A DNA stretch of 64,000 nucleotides from contig JAZRDM010000027.1 of NCBI GenBank assembly GCA_045660265.1, forward strand, positions 1 to 64,000, written 5' to 3'. The position numbers were made by a program, and so were the translations under genes. Shown here piece after piece: positions 14,503 through 23,632 of the stretch. The stretch comes from Scatosoma sp045660265 (GTDB taxonomy: Bacteria > Bacillota > Clostridia > Christensenellales > Borkfalkiaceae). How positions within the stretch are numbered: the first letter of the stretch is position 1; each line of letters begins with the position of its first letter. The notes below the pieces were generated by a model, which saw only the letters and a program-made list of their open reading frames with translations, ran no database searches and was not told the DNA's origin.

Positions 14503-17500
14503 ATGGCAAAAATGAAAAAGATGCTTACAACCATTTTGCTTGGATTTGTAATGTGCATCTCCCTTTGCTTAGGCGTAGCGCTTTCCACACCTAAAATGGC
14601 AAGTGATACGACGGCGCAAGCGGCAACGACGTACACGACCAAAGATGTGGCGATGATGGCGTATATTGACGACGTCAGTCAGGCAAATGGTAATTTCTAT
14701 TTATATATTACCATGTCTGAATTGGATACGACGGTGCAGGAAAAAGCCGTACAGGTAGATACGTCGAAGGGCGATATGCCGACAATCTTAAGAAATTTTG
14801 ATTTTTATAACAAAGTAAAAATCAACGGCTATACGTTAGCAGAATTAGGTTGTACGGGCGTATGGGAAAACGCGTTTGACGTAAACAGCGGCGGCGGTGC
14901 GCCTTTATACAAGCTTCGCTTCCACATGCACGCAGACCCTACGACTTGGACCAACGCTATTAACGACGGTAAGGTTGTATTTGGGGTAGGCAGCAACGTA
15001 ACGATTAGCGAAGGCGCGCTTGTTCCCGGTTACAATTATTTAACGGGCGACCATACGGCAACCGTATACCGCGCAGGCTGTGATTTCGTAAGCTCTGCTT
15101 CTGGCGTAGCATATAGTATTATGTCCGTAGGTAAAACGGAAGTGGAATCTTTACAATACATAACCGGTTGGGATTCTAACTATAACAACGCATACCTTGG
15201 CGTATCCTTAAAGGGCGACGACTATGCAGGCAATGGAACGCCACAAGAAAGACATCCCGACTACTATTCGAGTGTTTTTACAACCAACCACTTCACCAAT
15301 ATGATTACGGTGGACGGTCAAACGGGCAAAGCAGAAAGTTATGGTTTATTCAATCATAATGAGAAGGGCAAAGGGTATTTATCCTTCGTATTCCGTGCGA
15401 ATGAAGCAGACAGCGAAAGCATTACCATTCCCGCAGGTACGTTGTTCCCTTCGTACGCAATGAGAAACTTGTTTGAACCCAATGGAAACCCCGTTTATAT
15501 TTTCTACGAAACGCAAACGGACGTAACCTTCTACAAGCAAGCGGACGGCACGTGGGCAAAGCCTTACGTGGAAAAAGAAACGAGCGTTTCTTCGGCTTAC
15601 GTAGATTCGGATGGAGGCTCTAGCTTCACGGTACTTTTCCTTTCCAACCACGACTATGCAACCGAGTTGGATAACTACGGCGGTACGGCTGTTAAGGTAA
15701 AAGAATTCCTTGCAAGAAGCAATTTCTATACGCACGTGCTTATCGACGACGTAGCGCTTGGCGATACGGGCGAAGCATACGTGAACGTATGGGGAAACAA
15801 GGGCTCGATTGCATTCCGTACAAGTCAAGGCGTAAACGCGAAGAAAATTACCGTTTTGGCGGGTTGCGAAATTCCTTCGTATGCAGAATTGTTATCTGGC
15901 GAAAGAATTAAATACGTAACGACGGAAGACATTACGTTTGTTAAGAATGCAAACGGCGAATGGGAAAAATATATTCCTGCGGGCGATATGGACGTTAGTG
16001 TTACGCAAGTACAATTTGGCAGATCGACTAACGTTATCAACATCAATTTGAGCGATAACGATTATCCCGCTCCTGATGGAAACAACCCTGCTACTTACAA
16101 TATCGGCGTAGACCCTGCAAAGATTTTGTCTCTCAACTTGCTTGACAATATCATCATTGACGGGTACACTTTGCGCGCAAGATATAACAACTACAGCAAC
16201 GCTCTTGCGAATCCTTGGCTTTGGATTAACCGTTTCGTAGGTCATAACTTTGCAATCCGCGTAGCAAATGAGGGCGGCGCAGCGCTTACGCCTAATAAGG
16301 TGATTATCCGCGCAGGTACGCAATTCCCCTCTAAAGCATATATTGATAACGGTACGGAGCTTTTCTACGTAACGACGGAAGAAGTAACCTACTTACGCGT
16401 TAGCAATGACGTAGAAACTTCGTGGGAAAGACAAGCGAAACTCACCTTTAAAGCAGACGGCGAAACGATTTCGGAAATTCCTTACACCAAGACGTTTGGG
16501 ATTGAAGGAGAAATTCCCGCAGTTCCTGAAAAAGCAGGGTATAAGGGTCAATGGGAAAGCTATACGTTAGACGGTAACGATATCGTTGTCAACGCAGTCT
16601 ATACGGCGCATAGCTTTACGGAAAATCCTACCAATCTTTTCAAGATGGAATATGAAGAATACTTCTTAATCGTATACTTGACGAATCACGACTACGTTGG
16701 TATAGAGCATACGCAGTCTGTTGAAGATAAAGTGCCCAACCTGCATTTCTTTGATTACGTAGAAGTAGACGGAAAAATTGCTTCTAAAAATCCTAGTTCG
16801 GTTAGAAAGGCAGCTTTCTTAAACATTTGGAATAGGGAAGGCTCGTTTGCAATCTATCTTCCTGATGGCGTTGCTGCGCCTGCGCAAAAGGTTGTTTTGA
16901 AGAAGGGTTGTCAAATTCCTTCCAACGCATATCGCTTGGATGCAAACAACTTAACTTGCTACGTATTGGAAGAAGACGTAACCTTCTTGTATGAAAACGG
17001 CGCTTGGGTAAGACAATCTGACGGTGGAGACGCTGGAAACTCTGGATCGGCTCTTATGCCCAAGTATAAAAATAATTACATTTTATCCGATTTGTATCAA
17101 ACGGGACACGAAGCATCTGCAGAGCTTGAAAAAGGCTATCTTTACGTAGATAAAACGACGGATGGTAAGGTATATGGCTACAATACCTCTTCGTCCTTCT
17201 CCATTACCTTCGATTTCTCGATGAATTTGGGCAGCAATGATGTGTCTGCGCAAGGCAATTATACGGTATTTGATATTTCCATGGCAACGCGTGGGTGGAA
17301 TTCTTCGCACGGCTTTGGCTGGAGCTTGTATTTGTATCGTCCTGGAAATGCGAATAAATGCGTAGAGTTCCATTGTTCTCCCAGTGAAAATGCAGGTGAG
17401 GCAGGTAGTCTCGGTGCATATGATTGGGTAGGCAATTTTGAAAAAGGCGTAATTTATCGCGTTACTCTTGGTTATAGATTGATTGACGAGGCAACCGGTA

Positions 17501-20442
17501 CGGTAGAAACGTACGTAAACATCAATGGCCAAGAAACGCTTCAAACCTTTGTGTTAGGCACAAGCTATATGCAATATGAGTACATGGTAGATAGCATTTC
17601 GTTTATGACGAATTCGGCAATCACCAACGGCGTTTTGATTACCGACCCTGGTTTTAACCCGAATGCAGACGGCAGATATACCATTACTTTACAAGACGGC
17701 GATACGGTATTGGCGCAAGAAAAGGCATGGAATTATACCCTTCCCGAATTAGACGCGTACAAATACGGTAAAGAAGGTCAAGTATTTATCGGCTGGACGA
17801 ACAATACTTCGACGATTGAAAAGCTGTATCCTGCTGGTTCTACTGTTGAATTGACGAAAGACGAAACGTATTATCCCGTATGGATGTACTTAAATATGAG
17901 AGACGGTGCTGCTGTTCGCGTAAGCGGTACGGGCGGGCTTCGTTTCTTGGTAGACGTTGACGGTGCGGCTTATCAATTTGGTGTAAACAATAGCTTAATT
18001 AAGGGCGCAGGTACGTTGCTTGTTCCTAGCAACTATCTCGACAATGGCTTGGCGTTCGTACACGAAAGCTTCCCCGAAGGCTATTACGTAGATATTCCTA
18101 CGGAACAATGGAATAATCAAACGGGGGACGTATGGACGTACGTTGCGGCGCTTACCAACATTAGCCCCGCACAATACACCCGTTCTATGTCCGCAAGAGG
18201 TTATTTGAAGATTGCTTACAGCGACGGTACGGAAGGGTATGTTTACACGGCGTACAGCAAAGATTTGCACGCAAGAAGCGTCTATCAAGTTGCAACAATG
18301 GCGTATAACAAAAACGAAAGACCTGACATGGTAATCAACTACGTAAACAGCGTAGCCGATATTACCTTGAATAATGGTTTTGCAGTGGATAAAAACGGCG
18401 TTGGTAACTACGCAGTTAGCTACGAAAAGACGGATTTGGCATTCACCGTTACCTTTGATAAGGCAGTAAAAGCGGTTGTTATCAACGGCGAACGTATTCT
18501 TGCCGGCTACTCGGCTGAAATCGTTATCGACGGATCGGTATACAACGTAGACGGCTATAAGCTTTCTACAAACGGCTTAACGCTTACCTTCACGCTTGAA
18601 ACGGGGGATATGACGGCGTACTATCAATCGCTTGTCAACTATTACGCGAAGAGCGGCGATTACACCGAAGAACATCAAAAAGCGGTGGACGGTATCCTTC
18701 AAGCATGGGGCGGTAACTATTCTGACGCGGCTCAAAACGCAGCGTATGTAGCGCAATTAGAACGCATTAAAACGAAGACAGAGCAACGCAATGACGTTGG
18801 TACGATTGCTTTGACAACGCCTGTAATCAGCTACGGCGAAGCCTTGGGTTACGCGGTAACGTGGACGGCGGTTGCAAATGCAGACTACTACTACGTAACG
18901 GACGATAACGACTATCGCAACGGCGTATACGTTTTAGCAACGGACGATTTGGTATACAAACCCGAAGTTGTAGGTAAGCACAACGTAACGGTTACGGCGT
19001 ATTCTTATTATGAAGAATACAACGCTTCGGCAACGAGCGCGCCTTTTGAAACGGTGGAAGTAAAACCTGTATTCAGCTATAAAGCGATGGCAAACGGGTT
19101 GTATAAGTTTGACGCAGAACAAATGGGAAAGTTGGGCCTTTCGACGAGTGATGATTACTATAAGCACGAAACGACAAGAGATAACGGCTTGGGAATCGGT
19201 ATTATGGAAAAAGTAACGTATTACTTTGCTTATTACAACAAAGATCATGGTTGGTCTACGAAAGAAGCAAATGCAACCGACTGGACTTCTCCTGCCGAGC
19301 TTCCCGATCATGCGGCGAATTTGAAGGCAATGGGGAACAATATCTTGTTGCTTTCGGAAAACACCAGCGCATCCTTGAAGGCTGATTCCGTTTGGGAAAC
19401 GAGCAGAACGAAGTACGTTATGGATACGGCTTGGTCGCTTGGCATGAAGGTAATCGTTTGCGACGACGTGCTTTATAAAGCCTCGAAAGATTCGGAAAAC
19501 GAATCGGCGACGAAAACTACGGTAAACAATCGTAAGGATATGATTGAAAAATACGTAACGCACCCTGCCTTCTATGGCTTCTCGTTGGAAGACGAACCTG
19601 AAATGGATGAAATAGACAACGTAAGCTGGATGGTTAAAGCCTTGAAAACGGTTTGCGCAGAATTTGGTTATTCAAAAGCAAACGGTAACGAACCCTTCTT
19701 CTTGGCTTGCTTATATCAAAAGAACGTAGGCTTTACTTCGGGTCTCAGCGGAAATTACAACAACTATTTGTCTAACTGGGTAAGCGAAACGGGGTTAGAT
19801 TATCTCTACATTGACCTTTATACAGGACACGCAATGGGGGATAGCACGAATAGATATTCGTCGACGTATAGCGCTGTATATTCGGATAGTCTTGGCGTTA
19901 TGAGCGGGGATGTGAAATTCCATCAAGTTATTACCGCGCACACGCAAAATAAGGATTCTGAAGGCGTATTGACTGAAGAAGACATGTACATGTCTATGCT
20001 GTACGCAGCGGCACACAACGTAGCGGGCTATTCTTGGTTCTGTTACTTCCCTATCGTAGAAGAATTGGCAGGCTCGATGGTGGGCTTTGACGGTATGGGC
20101 TACGGTAACGGTATCGGTAATAAAGCAGAGGACAAATATAGTTATTATGATGCGGCTGCGAAGGCTGGCTATCAATTCGAAATTATTCAAGGATTATTGA
20201 ATGGCTATCAATTAACGTCGAGAAAAGTTCAGTCGAACCTGTTGACAACGACGCTTACGAAGGGTACGAACACGATTACCGTTTACGTAAACGCAGATAC
20301 GCAAAGCTTGTCTGCAAAGCCGACGGCGAATGCAAAGGGCAGTAAGTGTTATCTCTTCGGACATGGCATAGACGGCTATTATCAAATGGTAAGCGGCAGA
20401 ACCACGGTGTTACCTGGTCAAGCGATTGTTTGTATCGCATAA
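14503..20442 (+). CDS. Giant secreted multidomain protein with C-terminal glycosidase-like domain
   Basis: The product has 1979 residues and a cleavable signal peptide (about 1-41, ending TTAQAA). Residues about 43-840 are five related modules of 130-190 residues, each ending with a PAGT.FPS or AGCEIPS strand and a VTFYK/VTFVKNANGEW strand; they look like non-catalytic carbohydrate-binding or Ig-like units. An InlB-like stretch lies near 650-700. Residues about 850-1050 resemble a LamG/concanavalin fold, 1057-1125 another InlB-like unit, and 1127-1290 an unknown domain. From about 1523 to the end is a TIM-barrel-like region with GFSLEDEPE near 1690, where the Glu/Asp-Glu pair recalls glycosidase acid/base residues. 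No sorting signal is visible. Probably a large extracellular glycan-degrading enzyme. Confidence 0.75.
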   Translation: MAKMKKMLTTILLGFVMCISLCLGVALSTPKMASDTTAQAATTYTTKDVAMMAYIDDVSQANGNFYLYITMSELDTTVQEKAVQVDTSKGDMPTILRNFDFYNKVKINGYTLAELGCTGVWENAFDVNSGGGAPLYKLRFHMHADPTTWTNAINDGKVVFGVGSNVTISEGALVPGYNYLTGDHTATVYRAGCDFVSSASGVAYSIMSVGKTEVESLQYITGWDSNYNNAYLGVSLKGDDYAGNGTPQERHPDYYSSVFTTNHFTNMITVDGQTGKAESYGLFNHNEKGKGYLSFVFRANEADSESITIPAGTLFPSYAMRNLFEPNGNPVYIFYETQTDVTFYKQADGTWAKPYVEKETSVSSAYVDSDGGSSFTVLFLSNHDYATELDNYGGTAVKVKEFLARSNFYTHVLIDDVALGDTGEAYVNVWGNKGSIAFRTSQGVNAKKITVLAGCEIPSYAELLSGERIKYVTTEDITFVKNANGEWEKYIPAGDMDVSVTQVQFGRSTNVININLSDNDYPAPDGNNPATYNIGVDPAKILSLNLLDNIIIDGYTLRARYNNYSNALANPWLWINRFVGHNFAIRVANEGGAALTPNKVIIRAGTQFPSKAYIDNGTELFYVTTEEVTYLRVSNDVETSWERQAKLTFKADGETISEIPYTKTFGIEGEIPAVPEKAGYKGQWESYTLDGNDIVVNAVYTAHSFTENPTNLFKMEYEEYFLIVYLTNHDYVGIEHTQSVEDKVPNLHFFDYVEVDGKIASKNPSSVRKAAFLNIWNREGSFAIYLPDGVAAPAQKVVLKKGCQIPSNAYRLDANNLTCYVLEEDVTFLYENGAWVRQSDGGDAGNSGSALMPKYKNNYILSDLYQTGHEASAELEKGYLYVDKTTDGKVYGYNTSSSFSITFDFSMNLGSNDVSAQGNYTVFDISMATRGWNSSHGFGWSLYLYRPGNANKCVEFHCSPSENAGEAGSLGAYDWVGNFEKGVIYRVTLGYRLIDEATGTVETYVNINGQETLQTFVLGTSYMQYEYMVDSISFMTNSAITNGVLITDPGFNPNADGRYTITLQDGDTVLAQEKAWNYTLPELDAYKYGKEGQVFIGWTNNTSTIEKLYPAGSTVELTKDETYYPVWMYLNMRDGAAVRVSGTGGLRFLVDVDGAAYQFGVNNSLIKGAGTLLVPSNYLDNGLAFVHESFPEGYYVDIPTEQWNNQTGDVWTYVAALTNISPAQYTRSMSARGYLKIAYSDGTEGYVYTAYSKDLHARSVYQVATMAYNKNERPDMVINYVNSVADITLNNGFAVDKNGVGNYAVSYEKTDLAFTVTFDKAVKAVVINGERILAGYSAEIVIDGSVYNVDGYKLSTNGLTLTFTLETGDMTAYYQSLVNYYAKSGDYTEEHQKAVDGILQAWGGNYSDAAQNAAYVAQLERIKTKTEQRNDVGTIALTTPVISYGEALGYAVTWTAVANADYYYVTDDNDYRNGVYVLATDDLVYKPEVVGKHNVTVTAYSYYEEYNASATSAPFETVEVKPVFSYKAMANGLYKFDAEQMGKLGLSTSDDYYKHETTRDNGLGIGIMEKVTYYFAYYNKDHGWSTKEANATDWTSPAELPDHAANLKAMGNNILLLSENTSASLKADSVWETSRTKYVMDTAWSLGMKVIVCDDVLYKASKDSENESATKTTVNNRKDMIEKYVTHPAFYGFSLEDEPEMDEIDNVSWMVKALKTVCAEFGYSKANGNEPFFLACLYQKNVGFTSGLSGNYNNYLSNWVSETGLDYLYIDLYTGHAMGDSTNRYSSTYSAVYSDSLGVMSGDVKFHQVITAHTQNKDSEGVLTEEDMYMSMLYAAAHNVAGYSWFCYFPIVEELAGSMVGFDGMGYGNGIGNKAEDKYSYYDAAAKAGYQFEIIQGLLNGYQLTSRKVQSNLLTTTLTKGTNTITVYVNADTQSLSAKPTANAKGSKCYLFGHGIDGYYQMVSGRTTVLPGQAIVCIA
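14611..15115 (+). repeat. Near-identical 505-bp block shared with 31747-32251
   Basis: The two blocks align without any insertion or deletion at a constant offset of 17136 bp and differ at few sites. They encode the first module of two different giant surface proteins. Confidence 0.85.
15508..15965 (+). repeat. Near-identical block shared with 32629-33089
   Basis: It encodes the ETQTDVTFYK to NANGEW module in both giant proteins, with one 3-bp difference in length; the DNA between this block and the previous one is much less alike. Confidence 0.8.
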
Positions 20443-20456
20443 AGGAGGAAAGAAGT

Positions 20457-20576
20457 ATGAAAAAGATATATGAAAGCATTAAAATCGAAGTAATTCTTCT
20501 TTCGGAAGATATTGTACGTACGTCGCCTACCGACAACACGACGGATATGCCGGAATTCCCTGAAATTTTCGGTTAA
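20457..20576 (+). CDS. 39-residue peptide downstream of the giant protein
   Basis: It starts with MKKIYESIKIEVILLSEDIVRTSPTD and ends in an acidic, Pro-rich tail (MPEFPEIFG). A strong AAAGGAGG site lies 7 nt upstream, only 14 nt after the previous stop, and a terminator follows, so it is a real translated gene of the same operon. Short proteins beginning MKK-Y-x-P/I-x-IEV and containing an ED(V/I)xxTS motif are, from memory, common in gut Clostridia, but I know of no function. It has no signal peptide or long membrane helix. It could be a peptide precursor, signal or small regulator; this is open. Confidence 0.7.
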   Translation: MKKIYESIKIEVILLSEDIVRTSPTDNTTDMPEFPEIFG

Positions 20577-20586
20577 TTAACAAAAA

Positions 20587-20621
20587 ACGGCTTGCGTAGT
20601 TTTACGCAAGCCGTAATTTTT
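20587..20621 (+). terminator. Intrinsic terminator of the 14503-20576 operon
   Basis: A 12-bp stem ACGGCTTGCGTA / TACGCAAGCCGT with a 4-nt loop, followed by AATTTTT, 11 nt after the small gene. Confidence 0.88.
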
Positions 20622-20626
20622 ACATC

Positions 20627-20674
20627 AAAAAAGAGCAAGTAGAAGGGGTTGCCTTGGATACTTGCTCTTTTTTT
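20627..20674. terminator. Bidirectional terminator, mainly of the AraC-1 gene
   Basis: A 15-bp stem (AAAAAAGAGCAAGTA / TACTTGCTCTTTTTT) with a 17-nt loop lies between convergent genes and has T runs on both strands. Its 3' arm touches the AraC-1 stop. Confidence 0.85.
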
Positions 20675-21492
20675 TAATGATTGTCTTGTAAGCGCGGGTT
20701 GGCTTCTTTAATTTTCTTTAAGTGCCGATACAGCGTAGCGGAGTTGTTAAATCCGCATTTGGTACATATTTCTTGGAAAGTGAGTTTTCTGTCAGGGTCG
20801 TTTAACAGCTCGATGGCTTTTTGTAAACGAACGTCGTTTAAGAAAGAAAGGAAATTTTTTCCAACCACTTGTTTAAACTTTTTAGAAAAATATTCTTTAG
20901 AATACCCAAAGCGGTATGCCATCGAATCGAGGGAAAGATTTTCGAAATAATTTTCTTTTACGTAATTGACAAAGGCAATTGCGGTGGTATTCATAGATTC
21001 ATATTCATTGGTACCGATAAGCCCGTACAGCTTGACAATTTTGTCTAAAAACAAATTGGCGAAAGCGCTGTCCACTAAATAGTTTCTATCCTTATAATCC
21101 AGCCATTTTTGCAAAAGAGAATAAATTTCCGCGTTGGCTTTTTTGTTTTGTAATAAGCAAGGGAATTTTGAGTTTTTATAAAACAAATTAAACTCGTGTA
21201 AATAACCGCCACTTAAAAGTACGATAAAACCAAGTGTGTTATTATCGTCGTTTTCGTAATAATGCACCTGCTCGTTATTGCAAAGAAAGGCGTCGCCTTT
21301 CGTCAGCTCGTAAACGCTGTCGCCGCAATGTATGGTAGTTTTTCCTTTGATAAGATAAATAAATTCTAAACTCTTGTGATAGTGTGGAATATCAAAGAAA
21401 AAATTTTCCTTTTTCAAAAACATGTAAAAGGGGTTGTCGGCGGGGTGCTCGTATAAAGGATTTTCCATTGAATACAGTTTAGCTTGTTTCAT
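20674..21492 (-). CDS. AraC-family transcriptional regulator (AraC-1)
   Basis: The 272-residue product has an N-terminal cupin-like sugar-sensing domain (HYHKSLEFIYLIKGKTTIHCGD and a GDAFLCNNEQVHYYE strand pair) and a C-terminal double helix-turn-helix: LSLDSMAYRFGYSKEYFSKKFKQVVG then LTFQEICTKCGFNNSATLYRHLKKI. It lies between the giant-protein operon and the ABC transporter operon. The element TGACAARAAATGCAA occurs before both of their promoters, so it is the likely activator of both. The start at 21492 has no ribosome site, but a promoter ends 6 nt before it, suggesting a leaderless mRNA. Confidence 0.92.
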   Translation of the reverse strand: MKQAKLYSMENPLYEHPADNPFYMFLKKENFFFDIPHYHKSLEFIYLIKGKTTIHCGDSVYELTKGDAFLCNNEQVHYYENDDNNTLGFIVLLSGGYLHEFNLFYKNSKFPCLLQNKKANAEIYSLLQKWLDYKDRNYLVDSAFANLFLDKIVKLYGLIGTNEYESMNTTAIAFVNYVKENYFENLSLDSMAYRFGYSKEYFSKKFKQVVGKNFLSFLNDVRLQKAIELLNDPDRKLTFQEICTKCGFNNSATLYRHLKKIKEANPRLQDNH

Positions 21493-21498
21493 GGTTAA

Positions 21499-21526
21499 AG
21501 TGTATCATAAAAAAATAAATTGTCAA
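21499..21526 (-). promoter_or_regulatory. Predicted promoter of AraC-1, giving a leaderless transcript
   Basis: On the minus strand: TTGACA, 16-bp spacer, TACACT, then 6 nt and the ATG. Transcription starting 6-7 nt after the -10 box would begin at the A of the ATG. No Shine-Dalgarno sequence is present. Confidence 0.5.
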
Positions 21527-21611
21527 GGGGAAAAAAGAGAAAGGGCAAAAATTGATATATTTTTCCAAATCATAGCAAAAATTGCGAAAAAGACTAAAAA
21601 ACAAACGGTTA

Positions 21612-21626
21612 TGACAAAAAATGCAA
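21612..21626 (+). promoter_or_regulatory. Candidate AraC-1 binding element, copy 2
   Basis: TGACAAAAAATGCAA, 21 nt upstream of the -35 of the ABC transporter promoter. See 14344-14358 for the matching copy. Confidence 0.55.
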
Positions 21627-21647
21627 CAAAAAAAGTAATATTTTCTA

Positions 21648-21676
21648 TTGACAAAATCTTGCCGAAAATGTATAAT
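21648..21676 (+). promoter_or_regulatory. Full-consensus promoter of the first ABC transporter operon
   Basis: TTGACA, 17-bp spacer, TATAAT, about 100 nt before the ATG at 21782. Confidence 0.88.
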
Positions 21677-21706
21677 CATTGTAGGAAAAAATAAGTTCTA
21701 TTATAA

Positions 21707-21726
21707 TGTACACGCGCGCGTTTACA
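21707..21726. promoter_or_regulatory. Imperfect 20-bp palindrome downstream of the promoter, operator candidate
   Basis: TGTACACGCGCGCGTTTACA is symmetric except for one mismatched pair of positions. It would sit at about +24 of the transcript. The TGTA...TACA ends and CG-rich centre resemble LacI-type operators; no LacI gene is in the window. Confidence 0.4.
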
Positions 21727-21781
21727 TGATGCCCGCGGGCGCGTAGAAATTAAAAAAAAGTGAACGAATAAGGAGGATTTC

Positions 21782-23554
21782 ATGAAGAAAAATCTAATGG
21801 CTTTATTAGCGCTGACGGTGGCATGTACATCTGTTTTGTCCTCGTGCGGCGGTGGCGGCGATCAAGCCGGCACAAGCGACTCTACGGGTAACAACGGCGG
21901 CGGCAACAGTAATTTCATCAGTACGCAAGCTTTAAGCTTGGCTGAACTTGGCGAGGGTTTCAATGCAAACTATTTGCCTGATACGTCTAAAATTACGCAA
22001 TTCTCTGGTAAAATTGACGTCTGCTTAGACTTTGAAGGTACGCAAAGCGGTTGGAGAGCTTTAGCTGCAGAATATAAGAGATTGCAAGGCGGTGCTGTAG
22101 AAGTAAACATTAACACCAACTTCGTAGGTTCGTCCTACTCGCAAAACTTAAATACGCAATTAAACAACCTCAATACCGACTGGGATATCGTAGAAGGTAA
22201 CTTGGGTTATACGTCTACCTATGAACATTGTATCGATATGTATTCGGCTATCGCATCCTACAACCCTTACTGCGGTAAGGACGTACAATGGTCGAGCGTA
22301 CTTGACAAAGCTGCTTACACAACCAAGGAAGCAGATACCAGCGGTAAGAGTATTATTTTGAACTCGGAAATCATGCAAACGTGCTGGTTTGTAAATGAAG
22401 TTGCTTTAAGAGAAGCAGGGGAGCTTGGTTACGTAAACGATTCTGATGAAGTAGGTTACCCTGAAACGTGGGACGACTTAATCAACCTTTGCAAGTACAT
22501 GAAGCAAGCTGGTTACTCCAATCCTTTGGGTATTTCCTTGACGCAAGCAAGCGTAGAATCCTTGCAATTTAGCTGGTTGCTCCGCGTATACGGCGACTAT
22601 TACTATCGTCAATTCTATCAATACATCATGGGTAATGAGATTTGGGCTGGTTATGATCCGACGGCAGAAGTTGTCGAAGTGAATGATGGTTACGGCATAC
22701 GTTACGCTAAGATGTTAAATATTCTTTTTGAAGAAGACACCGATTTCGGCCCCGGCTACATTGGCTATACCAGTGAAGTATATCTCGATTTCGTAAACCA
22801 ACTTTGGAAGATGAACGGCTATTTAATGAAGGACGTTACGAATACGGAATTCGGCGAATTGCGCGATAAGTTTGAAACGCAAGGCGACGAAAAGGGTTCT
22901 CCTCAAATCATCTTAGACTATCAAGGGTTTGGTCTTAAATACGAAAACTCGAAGGCAAGCAACTTCGAAGTAGGTTATTTCGATTATCCTACCATGGTTT
23001 CCGGTAACTATACGACGGGTGAAAAGATTGTTCCTGAAGAAACGATTACTCGTGATATCGGCGGTAACGGCGGGTTCCTTTCCATCATCAACCACGTAGG
23101 CGACTCTACGCAAAATACGTTGAATAAAGACTTTATTAAGTTCGTTATGTCCCCTTACGGTCAAACGATTTACTACAAAGGCTTGTATGAAAACGGCGAC
23201 GTACCTAAGGGATTGTCTTCCGTTAATAACGACCTTGTTGTAATTCCTAGCGAATGGAAAACGTATTTCGATAAGAGCAACGAAACGATTACCTTCAGCG
23301 GCGACGTAGACGCTTGTAGCTTCTTAACGTGGGGTGTTCGTTACGTAAACGGTTTGCCTGCAACGAGAGGATGTATTACGGAACTTTGGCGTAACCTTTT
23401 AATCGAAGAAGGAAGTCTTGCAGCCGGCCAAGCATTGAAGCCTGCAAAGTTTGCGGCGGATTGGGCTGAAGCTGCTGAAACGGATATGCATGCGTTTGTA
23501 GCTTACAATAAGTGGCCTGCAAACTTCTGGGAAGATCCTACTTATCCGTTATAA
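21782..23554 (+). CDS. Sugar ABC transporter substrate-binding lipoprotein (family 1 type)
   Basis: The 590-residue product has a lipoprotein signal peptide (lipobox LSSC, Cys22), a Gly/Asn-rich linker, and the fold features of large family 1 extracellular sugar-binding proteins: an early IDVCLDFEGTQSGWRALAAEYKRLQGGAVEVNI strand-helix, YPETWDDLINLCKYMKQAGY in the middle, and a GGNGGFLSIINH hinge region. It is bigger than MalE-type proteins (about 400), which suggests an oligosaccharide ligand. It heads an operon with two permeases. The ATP-binding subunit is absent, as is usual for carbohydrate importers that share an MsmX-type ATPase. Confidence 0.88.
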   Translation: MKKNLMALLALTVACTSVLSSCGGGGDQAGTSDSTGNNGGGNSNFISTQALSLAELGEGFNANYLPDTSKITQFSGKIDVCLDFEGTQSGWRALAAEYKRLQGGAVEVNINTNFVGSSYSQNLNTQLNNLNTDWDIVEGNLGYTSTYEHCIDMYSAIASYNPYCGKDVQWSSVLDKAAYTTKEADTSGKSIILNSEIMQTCWFVNEVALREAGELGYVNDSDEVGYPETWDDLINLCKYMKQAGYSNPLGISLTQASVESLQFSWLLRVYGDYYYRQFYQYIMGNEIWAGYDPTAEVVEVNDGYGIRYAKMLNILFEEDTDFGPGYIGYTSEVYLDFVNQLWKMNGYLMKDVTNTEFGELRDKFETQGDEKGSPQIILDYQGFGLKYENSKASNFEVGYFDYPTMVSGNYTTGEKIVPEETITRDIGGNGGFLSIINHVGDSTQNTLNKDFIKFVMSPYGQTIYYKGLYENGDVPKGLSSVNNDLVVIPSEWKTYFDKSNETITFSGDVDACSFLTWGVRYVNGLPATRGCITELWRNLLIEEGSLAAGQALKPAKFAADWAEAAETDMHAFVAYNKWPANFWEDPTYPL

Positions 23555-23571
23555 TCATTATTAAATGAATA

Positions 23572-23609
23572 TTCATACGCCGCAATGGTGAGATGTTGCG
23601 GCGTATGAA
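23572..23609 (+). other. Intercistronic hairpin between binding protein and permease genes
   Basis: A perfect 14-bp stem (TTCATACGCCGCAA / TTGCGGCGTATGAA) with a 10-nt loop; no strong T run follows. It probably stabilises the upstream mRNA or reduces readthrough so that more binding protein than permease is made. An equivalent hairpin is at 57388-57420 in the second transporter operon. Confidence 0.7.
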
Positions 23610-23632
23610 ATCAATTTTACAGGGGGATACCC

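Noticed and set aside
21434..21694. 86-codon plus-strand frame across the AraC-1 start and promoter region
   Set aside because: Overlaps the AraC-1 coding start, two promoters and an operator-like element; low-complexity Lys/Thr product and no ribosome site.
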